A stretch of DNA of 64,000 bases from assembly GCF_003010965.1 (NCBI RefSeq), contig NZ_PGGM01000002.1:620001-684000 (forward strand), in the 5' to 3' direction. Made by a program: the position numbers and the translations under genes. The notes beneath the pieces are model-generated. The model did no database searches. It was not told where the DNA came from and worked only from the letters and a program-made list of their open reading frames with translations. Every line of letters begins with the position of its first letter. Position 1 is the stretch's first letter. Positions 1 to 8,278 of the stretch are shown one piece after another. Origin of the DNA: Phyllobacterium sophorae. GTDB lineage: Bacteria > Pseudomonadota > Alphaproteobacteria > Rhizobiales > Rhizobiaceae.

Positions 1-46
1 CTAGCCATGCTTTTTCAAGCCCCTTATTTCTATTTGGCGGTCTGCG

Positions 47-490
47 CTATTGCGACGCCGCCAGCTTGATGAGTGCGCGCAGGCCCATCACGTAGCCATC
101 GACCCCGAAGCCACATATCACCCCTTTAGCCAAAGGGGAAACGTAAGAGTGATGACGGAATGACTCGCGCGCGTGAATATTGGAAAGATGAACTTCCACC
201 AGCGTGACAGCGGCCGCGCGGATGGCATCATGCAATGCGATGGATGTATGCGTGTAGGCGGCGGGATTGATCAATACCAATGCCTTCTGCTCGCCTGCTT
301 CCTGAATCCAGCTGACCAGATCACCCTCATGATTGGACTGGCGAAAGATGATTTCAACCCCGAGGGACTCACCTTCTGCGCGGCACAAAGCCTCGATATC
401 GCTCAATGTCGCGGCGCCATAGATCCCCGGTTCACGCTTTCCAAGCATGTTGAGGTTCGGGCCGTTGAGGATGAAAATCTGCTGCTTCAT
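47..490 (-). CDS. aroQ: 3-dehydroquinate dehydratase, type II
   Basis: Converts 3-dehydroquinate to 3-dehydroshikimate in the cytosolic shikimate pathway. The 147-residue length is normal for the type II dodecameric enzyme. The N-terminus has the family block [20 protein letters not shown] with the catalytic tyrosine at about residue 24. NPAAYTHTS (about 75-83) and the substrate-binding stretch [11 protein letters not shown] (about 98-108) with its histidine follow. The frame opens 11 codons upstream at 523, but homologues begin at the MKQQ methionine, so I use 490; no strong ribosome-binding site decides it. In many relatives this gene heads an aroQ-accB-accC cluster on the same strand; that part would lie left of the window edge (inference). 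Confidence 0.95.
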   Translation of the reverse strand: MKQQIFILNGPNLNMLGKREPGIYGAATLSDIEALCRAEGESLGVEIIFRQSNHEGDLVSWIQEAGEQKALVLINPAAYTHTSIALHDAIRAAAVTLVEVHLSNIHARESFRHHSYVSPLAKGVICGFGVDGYVMGLRALIKLAASQ

Positions 491-613
491 GATGTACCGG
501 ACGGTTCGAGGTTCTGGTCCCATATAGACGGCTTATCGGCAAGCGAAAAGCCTGCAAAGTCACGTTATTGCTTGTCCACAAAGGGTTTTCGCAGGCAGAA
601 GTAAATATTAACT

Positions 614-1405
614 CTATTTGTTGCGAATATGGCTGATCTTCTCGGCCAGCGCGTCGGCGCCAAGTGCACCAGGAACAACCTCATTGCCTACGACATATGA
701 CGGTGTGCCGGTGATGCTCAGGCTGTTCGCCAGGTCATAGTTGTCGCGGAAAGCCTGCGTAACCTCAGGCGACTTCATCTTCTCGCGTAGCTGTGCCTCA
801 CTGGCGCCAAGTTTGACCGCAATCGCCATCGCGGATTCTTCAGTCGCGCGACCCTCACCGCCCAGCAGATCACGGTGGAACTCAAGGTATTTATCTGGCA
901 TCACCGCCTTGAATGCCTTTGCAACAATATGCGCACGAGTTGAATCCGCACCAAGGATCGGGAATTCCTTCATGACGAAGCGCAGGTTCGGATCGCTCTG
1001 CAGTAGCGCATCCATGTCCGGCAATGCCTTTTTGCAATAGCCGCAATTGTAGTCGAAAAACTCGACGATCGTCACGTCACCATTCGGATTGCCGAAGACG
1101 GCGTCCATCGGCGACAGAAAGATCTTGTCCCTGTTTTCGCTGATAACCTGCGTCGAGGCTTCCTTCTGAGCTGCCTCCTGCTTGGCGTTGAGAGCTGTTT
1201 GGACTTCGATCATTACCTCGGGATTGTTGATGAGGTAGTTCCGCACGATCCCTTCAATTTCTGCCCGGTCTGTGGTCGCGGCCGTGATCGTTGACATGTC
1301 AGGTGCAGCGCTGACCAAGTCAGTCCGCCCCGCCTGGTAGCCGAGAGCGAGCGCAGCAACGCCGGCAAGACCGGCGGCTGCAGCAACCAGAGTGACTTTT
1401 GTCAT
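614..1405 (-). CDS. DsbA-family thioredoxin-fold protein, exported
   Basis: A 263-residue periplasmic thiol-disulfide oxidoreductase of the DsbA/DsbG-like family. Residues 1-26 form a hydrophobic signal or anchor segment after MTK. Residues 45-100 are a helical linker or dimerisation-like region. The thioredoxin domain then starts with the active site C121-G-Y-C124, and the cis-proline loop TGTPSYVVG has its proline near 235. The start is supported by AAAGGA about 8 bases upstream. It sits 53 bp downstream of the M48 peptidase gene on the same strand, so the two may be co-transcribed as envelope-maintenance genes. Whether it oxidises, reduces or isomerises disulfides cannot be told from sequence; the CGYC pair is common in copper-resistance ScsC-like and Com1-like proteins. 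Confidence 0.9.
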   Translation of the reverse strand: MTKVTLVAAAAGLAGVAALALGYQAGRTDLVSAAPDMSTITAATTDRAEIEGIVRNYLINNPEVMIEVQTALNAKQEAAQKEASTQVISENRDKIFLSPMDAVFGNPNGDVTIVEFFDYNCGYCKKALPDMDALLQSDPNLRFVMKEFPILGADSTRAHIVAKAFKAVMPDKYLEFHRDLLGGEGRATEESAMAIAVKLGASEAQLREKMKSPEVTQAFRDNYDLANSLSITGTPSYVVGNEVVPGALGADALAEKISHIRNK

Positions 1406-1458
1406 AGTGAACTGTCCTTTTCAAATCCTGTTTTGCAACGAACGCGGACTGCCGCGTC

Positions 1459-2865
1459 TCACTTGCGCTTGGTCTTGGTGCTGATGATATCCTGAGCCTG
1501 TATCCACTCGGGTGAGCCACTTTTCAAGCCACGCTGTGCGCGAGTAGCAAAGATTTGCGCTTCCTGGATCTTGCCGGAATAGTATTTTTCTTCCGCACTG
1601 GCCAGATCGGAACGGGGCATGTCACCCAGTTGGCCATAGGCTTGCGCCAGGTAACCGTAACCAGCAGGAGACTCGCGGTCCCGGCCGATACCTGCCTTGA
1701 TTTCGTTAATCGACGCCTTCAGATTGGCTGGCGTTCCCGTTAGCATCAATGCCCGGCCATAGCTCATGCGGATCAGGCTGGACTTACGCGAATCGAGTGT
1801 GCCGGCCTTTTGAAATGCTGTAGCCGCATCCGCCGCTTTATTTTGCTTCAGCAGAATTTCCCCCCTTATTTCCTGGAAATAAGGGTTCTTCGGCTGTTCC
1901 TTGATCAGCGCATCGATCTTAGAAAGTGCTGATTGCGAAGAACCGTTGAGATACGTCGCAATAGCATCGCCGTAACGTGCGCCGATATTGCGCGGGTCCT
2001 TGCGGAATGTCTGCAGGACACTGGCTCCGCCACCGGTATAGGCGGCGATTTTGCCGCGCATGAGGTCGTGACGCTGTTGCAAGGCAGGGCTGTCCAGCTT
2101 GTCGAAGTAGGGACTCGCCCGCGCCAGTGTTTCAAGATTGGCAATGCGTTCTCGCGGCAAGGGGTGACTGATCCGATACGGATCCATGCGTGTACCGGTC
2201 AGCGACAGCGCGCTGGAAAAACGTTCAAACGTCGTCAGCATGCCCTTGGCGGATTGTCCGGTGCTTGCAAGGTAGGTGATGGCGGAACGGTCTGCCGCCA
2301 TCTCTTCCGTCCGCTGATAGTTGAGCAAGCTTCGCATGGCGACTTCCGTACCACCCATGGCGACGCCCGCGCCAGCCTGCGCGAGCCCGCCCTGGCGGCT
2401 GGCGGCACCGGCAACCATAGCGCCTGCTCCGAGCAAACCTGCCACGACAGCCATGGTCTTGGCATTAGCCAGTTGTTCTCGAAGCTTGAATTGGTGACCG
2501 CCGGCAAGATGACCAGTCTCATGCGCGAGAACACCGATGATTTCGTTAGGCGTTTCGGCCTGGAGCAGGGCACCGGTGTTAATGAAAATGCGGCGGCCGT
2601 CGACAAACGCGTTGAAACTGGGGTTGTTGACCAGGACAATGCGGATTGCCTGCTTGCCAAGGCCCGCCGTCTTGACGATGGGAGTAGCATAATCGGTGAC
2701 CAGTGCCTCAATCTCCGCATCACGAACGATTGGCACGGATCTCGATTGAGCCCTGGCGACAGACGTTTGCCCGATAGCCAGCGCGCACGCGGTGAGTAGG
2801 GTAAGGAGACTGCGCATCGCCGCAGCAATCGATTGACTTGAACTGATCTTTTGGAATGCAATCAT
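1459..2865 (-). CDS. M48-family zinc metallopeptidase with C-terminal TPR-like repeats (BepA-like)
   Basis: A 468-residue periplasmic metalloprotease resembling BepA/YfgC, the outer-membrane protein quality-control protease. The zinc motif HETGH lies at residues 115-119 and the third-ligand stretch EEMAADR at about 187-193. A glycine/alanine-rich hydrophobic segment (about 137-170) lies between them, as in the family. Residues 300-440 are alpha-helical repeats (TPR-like) that in BepA contact the BAM complex. A signal peptide ending near VARAQ (about 39) is visible. The methionine at residue 17 (position 2817) would give a shorter, more standard signal peptide, and neither start has a clear ribosome-binding site. 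The DsbA-like gene follows on the same strand. Function in outer-membrane assembly is inferred from family membership. Confidence 0.88.
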   Translation of the reverse strand: MIAFQKISSSQSIAAAMRSLLTLLTACALAIGQTSVARAQSRSVPIVRDAEIEALVTDYATPIVKTAGLGKQAIRIVLVNNPSFNAFVDGRRIFINTGALLQAETPNEIIGVLAHETGHLAGGHQFKLREQLANAKTMAVVAGLLGAGAMVAGAASRQGGLAQAGAGVAMGGTEVAMRSLLNYQRTEEMAADRSAITYLASTGQSAKGMLTTFERFSSALSLTGTRMDPYRISHPLPRERIANLETLARASPYFDKLDSPALQQRHDLMRGKIAAYTGGGASVLQTFRKDPRNIGARYGDAIATYLNGSSQSALSKIDALIKEQPKNPYFQEIRGEILLKQNKAADAATAFQKAGTLDSRKSSLIRMSYGRALMLTGTPANLKASINEIKAGIGRDRESPAGYGYLAQAYGQLGDMPRSDLASAEEKYYSGKIQEAQIFATRAQRGLKSGSPEWIQAQDIISTKTKRK

Positions 2866-2983
2866 GTCCTATTCGTACCCAAATCGACATTTGAAAGAAA
2901 GAGAGGCTTGTAACGCTCCCCACTTTGTGAAGCCAGCCTATTCCGGCAAATCTGCGGCGTCAGCAAGCAATTGACAGATCTCG

Positions 2984-3016
2984 ATAAAGAAGAACCGGCA
3001 ATGATGCCGGTTCTTC
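2984..3016 (-). terminator. Intrinsic terminator of rne
   Basis: A perfect 12-bp stem lies at 2989-3000 paired with 3005-3016, around a 4-base loop. Read on the minus strand it is followed by TTTAT (2988-2984). It lies about 30 bases past the rne stop and before the M48 gene, so it fits a factor-independent terminator of rne. Confidence 0.8.
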
Positions 3017-3047
3017 ATGTCGTTTATTCATGATGGGCTTTTGAAGC

Positions 3048-5987
3048 TCAAAAGAAGCCCTTCTTTTGCCACCAGCCACGCTTGGGCGCCGGTTCACCTT
3101 CGTTTTTCTTTTCCTTCGCGGTGGAGGAGGTAACAACTGGCTTGCTCTCCTCGACCTTCTTTGGTTCGGGCGCCGGTGCGGGTTGCTCCGGTTCCGGCTC
3201 AGGCTGCGTTTGCACAGGAGCTGTTTGAGGCGCTTCCACAGCGGAAGTCGCTTCGTCAGCAACTGCTTCAACGGCCTCTACTTTTTTTGCCGACTTGCGC
3301 GGTGCGCGTTTCGGTTTGGCCGGTGCTTTCAATTCCGCTTCGGCAAGGACCTCGGCGACGGCGATTTCGGCCGCTTCAATTGCCGCCTTGGCGCGAGACT
3401 TGCGTTTGACGGGTTTCTTCGCGGGAGCTTCGTCGATCACTGCTGGTGCGTCGGTGACAAGCGCCTCTGCGGTCACAAACACGGATGCTGCCTCTGCCGC
3501 ATCGGCGATCGCTTCGATCGTCTTTGGCTTGGCAAAATCCGGCAACGGGATCGACACAAACACCGGCTCGGCGTCCGGAACGATCTTAGCGGCGACCCGG
3601 CTGTCCGTATCGTCGCCATCGCGCTTGTTCTTGCGACCGCCACGACGCCCGCGGCGGCGCTTCTTGCGACGCTCGTTTTCTTCCTCGCGTGCTTTGGTAG
3701 CAGCAGCATCCTCGCCTTCAACCGGAGGCTGGTCGGCATCATCGGCATCGTCGTCGCTACGGACTGACTGGCCTTGCTCCGCGCCGGCTGATTCCTGGCG
3801 ATCGCGACCACCGCGACGACGCCGCTTGCGTCTGCGCTTACGCGATGCATCGTCATTGTCGGCGGTTCTCACAGGTTCGCCCGTCTGGGCTTCTGTGACG
3901 TCCTCATCCGCATCTTCGACGACCGGGTCGGTTTCATCGAAATCATCGGCGATGCCGATCGTCGGTGTCTCGGTCAGCGGAATGATCGGTCCGAGCGCCA
4001 GAGAACCCTTGTCGATGGCAAAATGCTGGGCACCGACGCTGTCGTCTGCTTCTATGCTTATGGTCAGGCCAAAGCGTGTCTCGAGATCGGCGAGGTTCTG
4101 TCGCTTGTGGTTGAGGACATAGAGAGCAGTCGCGACCGTCGTACGAACAATGATATTGTTCTGGGAGTGGCGCAGCAGATATTCCTCGATCGACCGCATG
4201 ACGTGCAGAGCGATGGAGGACGCGGAGCGCACGTGGCCTGTGCCGCCGCACATGGCGCACACTTGGGTCGTGCTTTCAAGAACGCTGGCGCGGATGCGCT
4301 GGCGCGACATCTCAAGAAGACCGAAATGCGAGATCCGGCCGACCTGAATGCGGGCGCGATCATCTTTCAGACAATCCTTCATCCGCTTTTCCACCGCGCG
4401 GTTGTTGCGGTTCTCTTCCATGTCAATGAAATCGATGACGATCAGCCCGGCAAGATCGCGCAATCGAAGTTGACGCGCAACTTCATCCGCTGCTTCAAGA
4501 TTCGTCTGCAAGGCAGTGTCTTCGATGGAATGTTCGCGGGTCGAGCGGCCGGAGTTGACATCGATTGCCACCAGCGCCTCAGTCTGATTGATGATGATGT
4601 AGCCGCCGGACTTGAGCGTCACCTGCGGCTGCAGCATGCGGTCCAGCTGCGCTTCGATACCATTGCGAGCAAAGATCGGCGTCAATTCGCGATAGGGTTG
4701 AACGACCTTGGCGTGGCTCGGCATGAGCATGCGCATGAAGTCCTTGGCCTCGCGATATCCGTTCTCGCCGGCAACGAGGATTTCGGTGATATCCTTGTTG
4801 TAGAGGTCGCGGATCGAGCGCTTGATCAGACTGCCTTCTTCGTAGACGAGGGTAGGTGCAGTTGATGCGAGGGTGAGACTGCGGACGTTCTCCCACAAGC
4901 GCATCAGGTATTCGTAATCGCGCTTGACCTCCGGCTTGGTACGCATGGCACCGGCAGTGCGCAGGATTACGCCCATGCCCTTCGGCACTTCGAGATCCTT
5001 GACGATATCCTTCAGACGCTTGCGGTCCTGAATGCTGGTTATCTTGCGCGAAATGCCACCGCCACGTGCAGTGTTCGGCATCAATACGGAATAACGGCCT
5101 GCAAGCGAGAGGTACGTCGTAAGAGCCGCGCCTTTGTTGCCACGCTCTTCCTTGACAACCTGAACCAGCAGGATCTGCCGGCGCTTGATGACATCCTGGA
5201 TATTGTACTGACGGCGCTGAAAGCGCTGATGCGTCGGTACCTCCTCCATCGCATCCTCGGCTCCAACGGACTCGACTTCATCAAGTTCGTCGTGCACCTC
5301 GTCCTTGTCTTCGTTAGAACGGCCCCTGGACCTTCTCGAACGGTGATCACCGGCGTCGGATGCGGGCCTTTCTTCGGACTCGCTCCCGGTTGCGTCATCC
5401 GCCTCGACAACGATGGCTTCCGAAATCACATCCGCGTCGATCGATGCTGCGCGTGTCTGGCCACTGCTCTCCCCGGACGAGCTGTCATCAGCCGATTCGT
5501 CCGCGGCGGCGTGTTCAGTTGCCCCGTAATCGTCGCCGGACTCACTGACGTTTTCCTCGTCGGAAGCTTCAAGCTTTACCGAATCGTCATTCTGCCTCGG
5601 ACCACGACGGCCGCGGCGGCGATTGCGTGAGCTGCGATCGTTGCGATCACGGCTGCGCTGCTCGTTTGCATGCTCTTCATGATCTTCATCCTGGCTGGCA
5701 GCTTCTGCCTCGGCCTCTATCAGAGCCTGACGATCGGCGACTGGGATCTGGTAATAATCTGGGTGAATTTCGCTGAATGCGAGGAAGCCGTGGCGATTGC
5801 CGCCATATTCAACGAATGCAGCCTGAAGGGACGGTTCTACGCGCGTAACACGCGCCAGGTAGATATTGCCTTTGATTTGTTTCTTGTGTTCCGATTCAAA
5901 GTCAAATTCTTCAATCCGGTTGCCGCGAACCACGACAACGCGTGTTTCCTCCTGGTGGGAGGCGTCGATTAGCATTTTGTCCGACAT
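3048..5987 (-). CDS. rne: Ribonuclease E (Rne/Rng family)
   Basis: The main single-strand-specific endoribonuclease for mRNA decay and rRNA/tRNA processing; it organises the degradosome. The 979-residue chain starts with the typical N-terminus and an S1 RNA-binding domain from about residue 38. A very charged low-complexity insert (about 90-255, rich in D/E/S and RRRGRRG) interrupts the S1 region. The catalytic core follows, with VAIDVNSGR and LIVIDFIDMEE carrying the two metal-binding aspartates. The zinc-link motif CAMCGGTGH comes after. The C-terminal third (about 700-979) is disordered, with alternating basic KRRRRRRGGR and acidic or A/P/E-rich blocks, the usual scaffold tail. The gene stands alone with its own terminator, and its leader is strongly structured. 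Confidence 0.97.
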   Translation of the reverse strand: MSDKMLIDASHQEETRVVVVRGNRIEEFDFESEHKKQIKGNIYLARVTRVEPSLQAAFVEYGGNRHGFLAFSEIHPDYYQIPVADRQALIEAEAEAASQDEDHEEHANEQRSRDRNDRSSRNRRRGRRGPRQNDDSVKLEASDEENVSESGDDYGATEHAAADESADDSSSGESSGQTRAASIDADVISEAIVVEADDATGSESEERPASDAGDHRSRRSRGRSNEDKDEVHDELDEVESVGAEDAMEEVPTHQRFQRRQYNIQDVIKRRQILLVQVVKEERGNKGAALTTYLSLAGRYSVLMPNTARGGGISRKITSIQDRKRLKDIVKDLEVPKGMGVILRTAGAMRTKPEVKRDYEYLMRLWENVRSLTLASTAPTLVYEEGSLIKRSIRDLYNKDITEILVAGENGYREAKDFMRMLMPSHAKVVQPYRELTPIFARNGIEAQLDRMLQPQVTLKSGGYIIINQTEALVAIDVNSGRSTREHSIEDTALQTNLEAADEVARQLRLRDLAGLIVIDFIDMEENRNNRAVEKRMKDCLKDDRARIQVGRISHFGLLEMSRQRIRASVLESTTQVCAMCGGTGHVRSASSIALHVMRSIEEYLLRHSQNNIIVRTTVATALYVLNHKRQNLADLETRFGLTISIEADDSVGAQHFAIDKGSLALGPIIPLTETPTIGIADDFDETDPVVEDADEDVTEAQTGEPVRTADNDDASRKRRRKRRRRGGRDRQESAGAEQGQSVRSDDDADDADQPPVEGEDAAATKAREEENERRKKRRRGRRGGRKNKRDGDDTDSRVAAKIVPDAEPVFVSIPLPDFAKPKTIEAIADAAEAASVFVTAEALVTDAPAVIDEAPAKKPVKRKSRAKAAIEAAEIAVAEVLAEAELKAPAKPKRAPRKSAKKVEAVEAVADEATSAVEAPQTAPVQTQPEPEPEQPAPAPEPKKVEESKPVVTSSTAKEKKNEGEPAPKRGWWQKKGFF

Positions 5988-6160
5988 TATAATTCTTCTC
6001 CCCGGCTAAAACGCTGTCGACGCGGGGCAGCCAGGACACCCGTAAGGTTCCTGGAGCCGCGTCTTCACATTTGCCGGATTTATTAAAGTTCGCAGAAACA
6101 GACAGACACGGCATCGCGCGGAGCTGCCCTCGGGCAGCCGCGGCTTGCAAGCCGGTTAAA
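5988..6160 (-). promoter_or_regulatory. Structured 5' leader of rne
   Basis: Three inverted repeats lie within 170 bases upstream of rne. One is at 6022-6060 (arms CCAGGA/TCCTGG inside GCGG/CCGC). One is at 6123-6138 (perfect 7-bp GC stem with a 2-base loop). One is at 6141-6154 (CGGCTT/AAGCCG). RNase E of enterobacteria represses itself through hairpins in a long 5' leader; a similar autoregulatory role here is inference. Confidence 0.45.
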
Positions 6161-6782
6161 ATCACGTCTGTACCAAACATTCCTGTTCCTGACGAAACGA
6201 CCTCACGAATGGCACGCTTGTTTGCAATGCCGACCCAGTTACTGCGCCGTGCGTTCTTTTTTGGACGCACAAAGGACGCAATAACAATTAACGTTGCGCA
6301 TAATCCTTATCCAAAAATCGGAATGATTCTTGGGGTTATGCGTTAACACCCTCGAAAGGGCTGGCTCCACGCGCCTTGTCTGCGCGATCTGCCGTTACAA
6401 AAGCGCTGCTGACAATCCCTGTCCGCTCGCGCCAAATTCTTTATCGGTTACCTACAGCGAAGCTTCGCATCGCCGCTCCGTACCTCTGCCGTCGGTGTCA
6501 ACCGGTCGTTCGCCGTGACATCAAAGAGCCTGATTCCGGGGGGCGGAAAGTAACCCACCTTTGCTTTTAGGAGGTGTGTCGCGTAATGACAAGGCCTTCT
6601 TCATAATCGTGTCATCGACGCGCCCGCCAGATAAGCTTGCATAAGACATTATTAACCATGGTTCCTTACCTAATAGTCATAGATAGTATGTCCCGGGCAG
6701 AGTGCCAATGCGTGCCCGGTCTGATACAAGGTGTGCATCGGGAAACGCCTGCCCGATAGCTTCGAACGACAAAGAGGTGAGT
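6161..6782. other. Intergenic region between divergent rne and the amidase gene
   Basis: About 620 bp without a convincing coding frame. It must hold the promoters of both divergent genes, but I could not pick a clear -35/-10 pair. A small palindrome AACCATGGTT is at 6653-6662. Short frames in this stretch lack ribosome-binding sites and a coding-like residue composition. Confidence 0.5.
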
Positions 6783-8006
6783 GTGATCTGTCGAATATTC
6801 ATGGCTGCATTCTTTGGTTTTCTTGCCTTTGCACAGGCGGGGAATAACGGACATGCAGCCGATGATCTGGCGGCTCTGACCTATCAGGCCGCTGGCGACG
6901 AGCTGCGTACGCGCGTTGTCATCAATTTCGATCATGAACCCGAAGTATCGACGATGCTGCTTGGCGAGCCGCACCGATTGGCGATTGATCTGCCGAAAAC
7001 CGTTTTCGCCTTCGACAAGAAATCAATCGAGTCGCGTGGTCTGATCACGGATGTGCGCTATGGCATGATCGACGATTCACGTTCCAGACTGATCTTCACG
7101 CTCAAGGGCCCATTTGTGGTCGAGCGGCTTGACGTGATCAAGAATGACAATAGCCCCGGCTATCGGCTTGTGGCCGACCTCGTGGCCTCGTCGGACCAGA
7201 AGTTCGCGGACGCCCTGAAGGCACAGAACCAGACGACAGCTTCAACGGTTGTGGCTCCGAAAGGTGACCGCATCGCGAGCGCCGCCGCCAACGAGGTCAG
7301 CAAGGGACCGAAGCCGTTCACGGTTGTCGTTGATCCGGGACATGGGGGTATCGATAGCGGCGCGGAAAGCGGCAGCGGGAGTCTTGAGAAAAATGTCACA
7401 CTGATGTTCGCGCAGCAGTTGCGCGATGAACTCGGCAAGTTACCTGGAATCCGCGTCGAAATGACTCGCAACGACGACACATTCCTGCGGTTGTCGGAGC
7501 GTGTGCGAATTGCCCGGCAGTACGAGGCCGATCTGTTCATTTCGATACATGCCGATACGATCAATCGGGGCAGCATTCGCGGTGCTACGGTTTACACAGT
7601 GTCAGACAAGGCTTCCGATGCCGAGTCGCGGGCCATGGCGGATCGCGAGAATCGAGCAGACGCGGTGGCCGGTATCACTTTCGACAATGAAACACCGGAA
7701 ATTGCGGATATTCTTATGGATCTGACGCGCCGGGAGACGCACACATTCTCATTAAGCTTCGCCAAGACGGTGGTGAAGTCCCTCAAGAAAGACGTCACCA
7801 TGATCAACAATCCGCATAGGTTCGCCGGTTTCCAGGTCCTGCGCGCGCCGGATGTTCCGTCCGTTCTGGTGGAGATCGGTTATCTCTCCAATCAGGAAGA
7901 TGAGAAACTGATGCTCGATCCGGCCTGGCGCAGCCATGTTGCGCAACGACTGGCGGCTGCTGTCGGTGAATATGCCGGGATGAAGACGGCCGGTGCGCTA
8001 AACTGA
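6783..8006 (+). CDS. N-acetylmuramoyl-L-alanine amidase (AmiC-like)
   Basis: Periplasmic zinc amidase that cleaves the amide bond between MurNAc and the stem peptide, needed for daughter-cell separation. From the chosen GTG start it has 407 residues: a signal peptide ending near GNNGHAA, an AMIN domain for peptidoglycan or septum targeting (about 30-125), and an Amidase_3 domain (about 175-400). The zinc-site motifs DPGHGG, SLEKN and SIHAD are visible, as is the catalytic glutamate in VEIGYLSN. The frame is open further upstream to 6702, but AGAGGTGAG just before the GTG at 6783 and the signal-peptide geometry favour this start. The penicillin-binding protein gene follows on the same strand. 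Confidence 0.93.
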   Translation: MICRIFMAAFFGFLAFAQAGNNGHAADDLAALTYQAAGDELRTRVVINFDHEPEVSTMLLGEPHRLAIDLPKTVFAFDKKSIESRGLITDVRYGMIDDSRSRLIFTLKGPFVVERLDVIKNDNSPGYRLVADLVASSDQKFADALKAQNQTTASTVVAPKGDRIASAAANEVSKGPKPFTVVVDPGHGGIDSGAESGSGSLEKNVTLMFAQQLRDELGKLPGIRVEMTRNDDTFLRLSERVRIARQYEADLFISIHADTINRGSIRGATVYTVSDKASDAESRAMADRENRADAVAGITFDNETPEIADILMDLTRRETHTFSLSFAKTVVKSLKKDVTMINNPHRFAGFQVLRAPDVPSVLVEIGYLSNQEDEKLMLDPAWRSHVAQRLAAAVGEYAGMKTAGALN

Positions 8007-8278
8007 GGATTCCTGCACGTTAGGGTTGTGAAAAAATCACAGGCCTCTCCGTTGCCGAAACTCCACATTTGGTATTTAAATTGTAAAGGGAAACGAGTTT
8101 TCCTTGCCTTTGTCACATTTGTCGCTCAATTGCATCGACGAGCTTTCGGCATTGCACTAAGTGGTTGCCGGACCGGGAAAACCCTTAAGGTTGGTCATTC
8201 CCGCATCGCAATCTGCATGGATCGAGAGCATGCATTGATTTTATACGTGCCAACAGGTGAAATGGGTTCCGGATACAA

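Noticed and set aside
1933-2799. 288-codon plus-strand frame opposite the M48 peptidase
   Set aside because: Composition shadow of the peptidase gene, whose zinc motif and signal peptide are clear on the minus strand.
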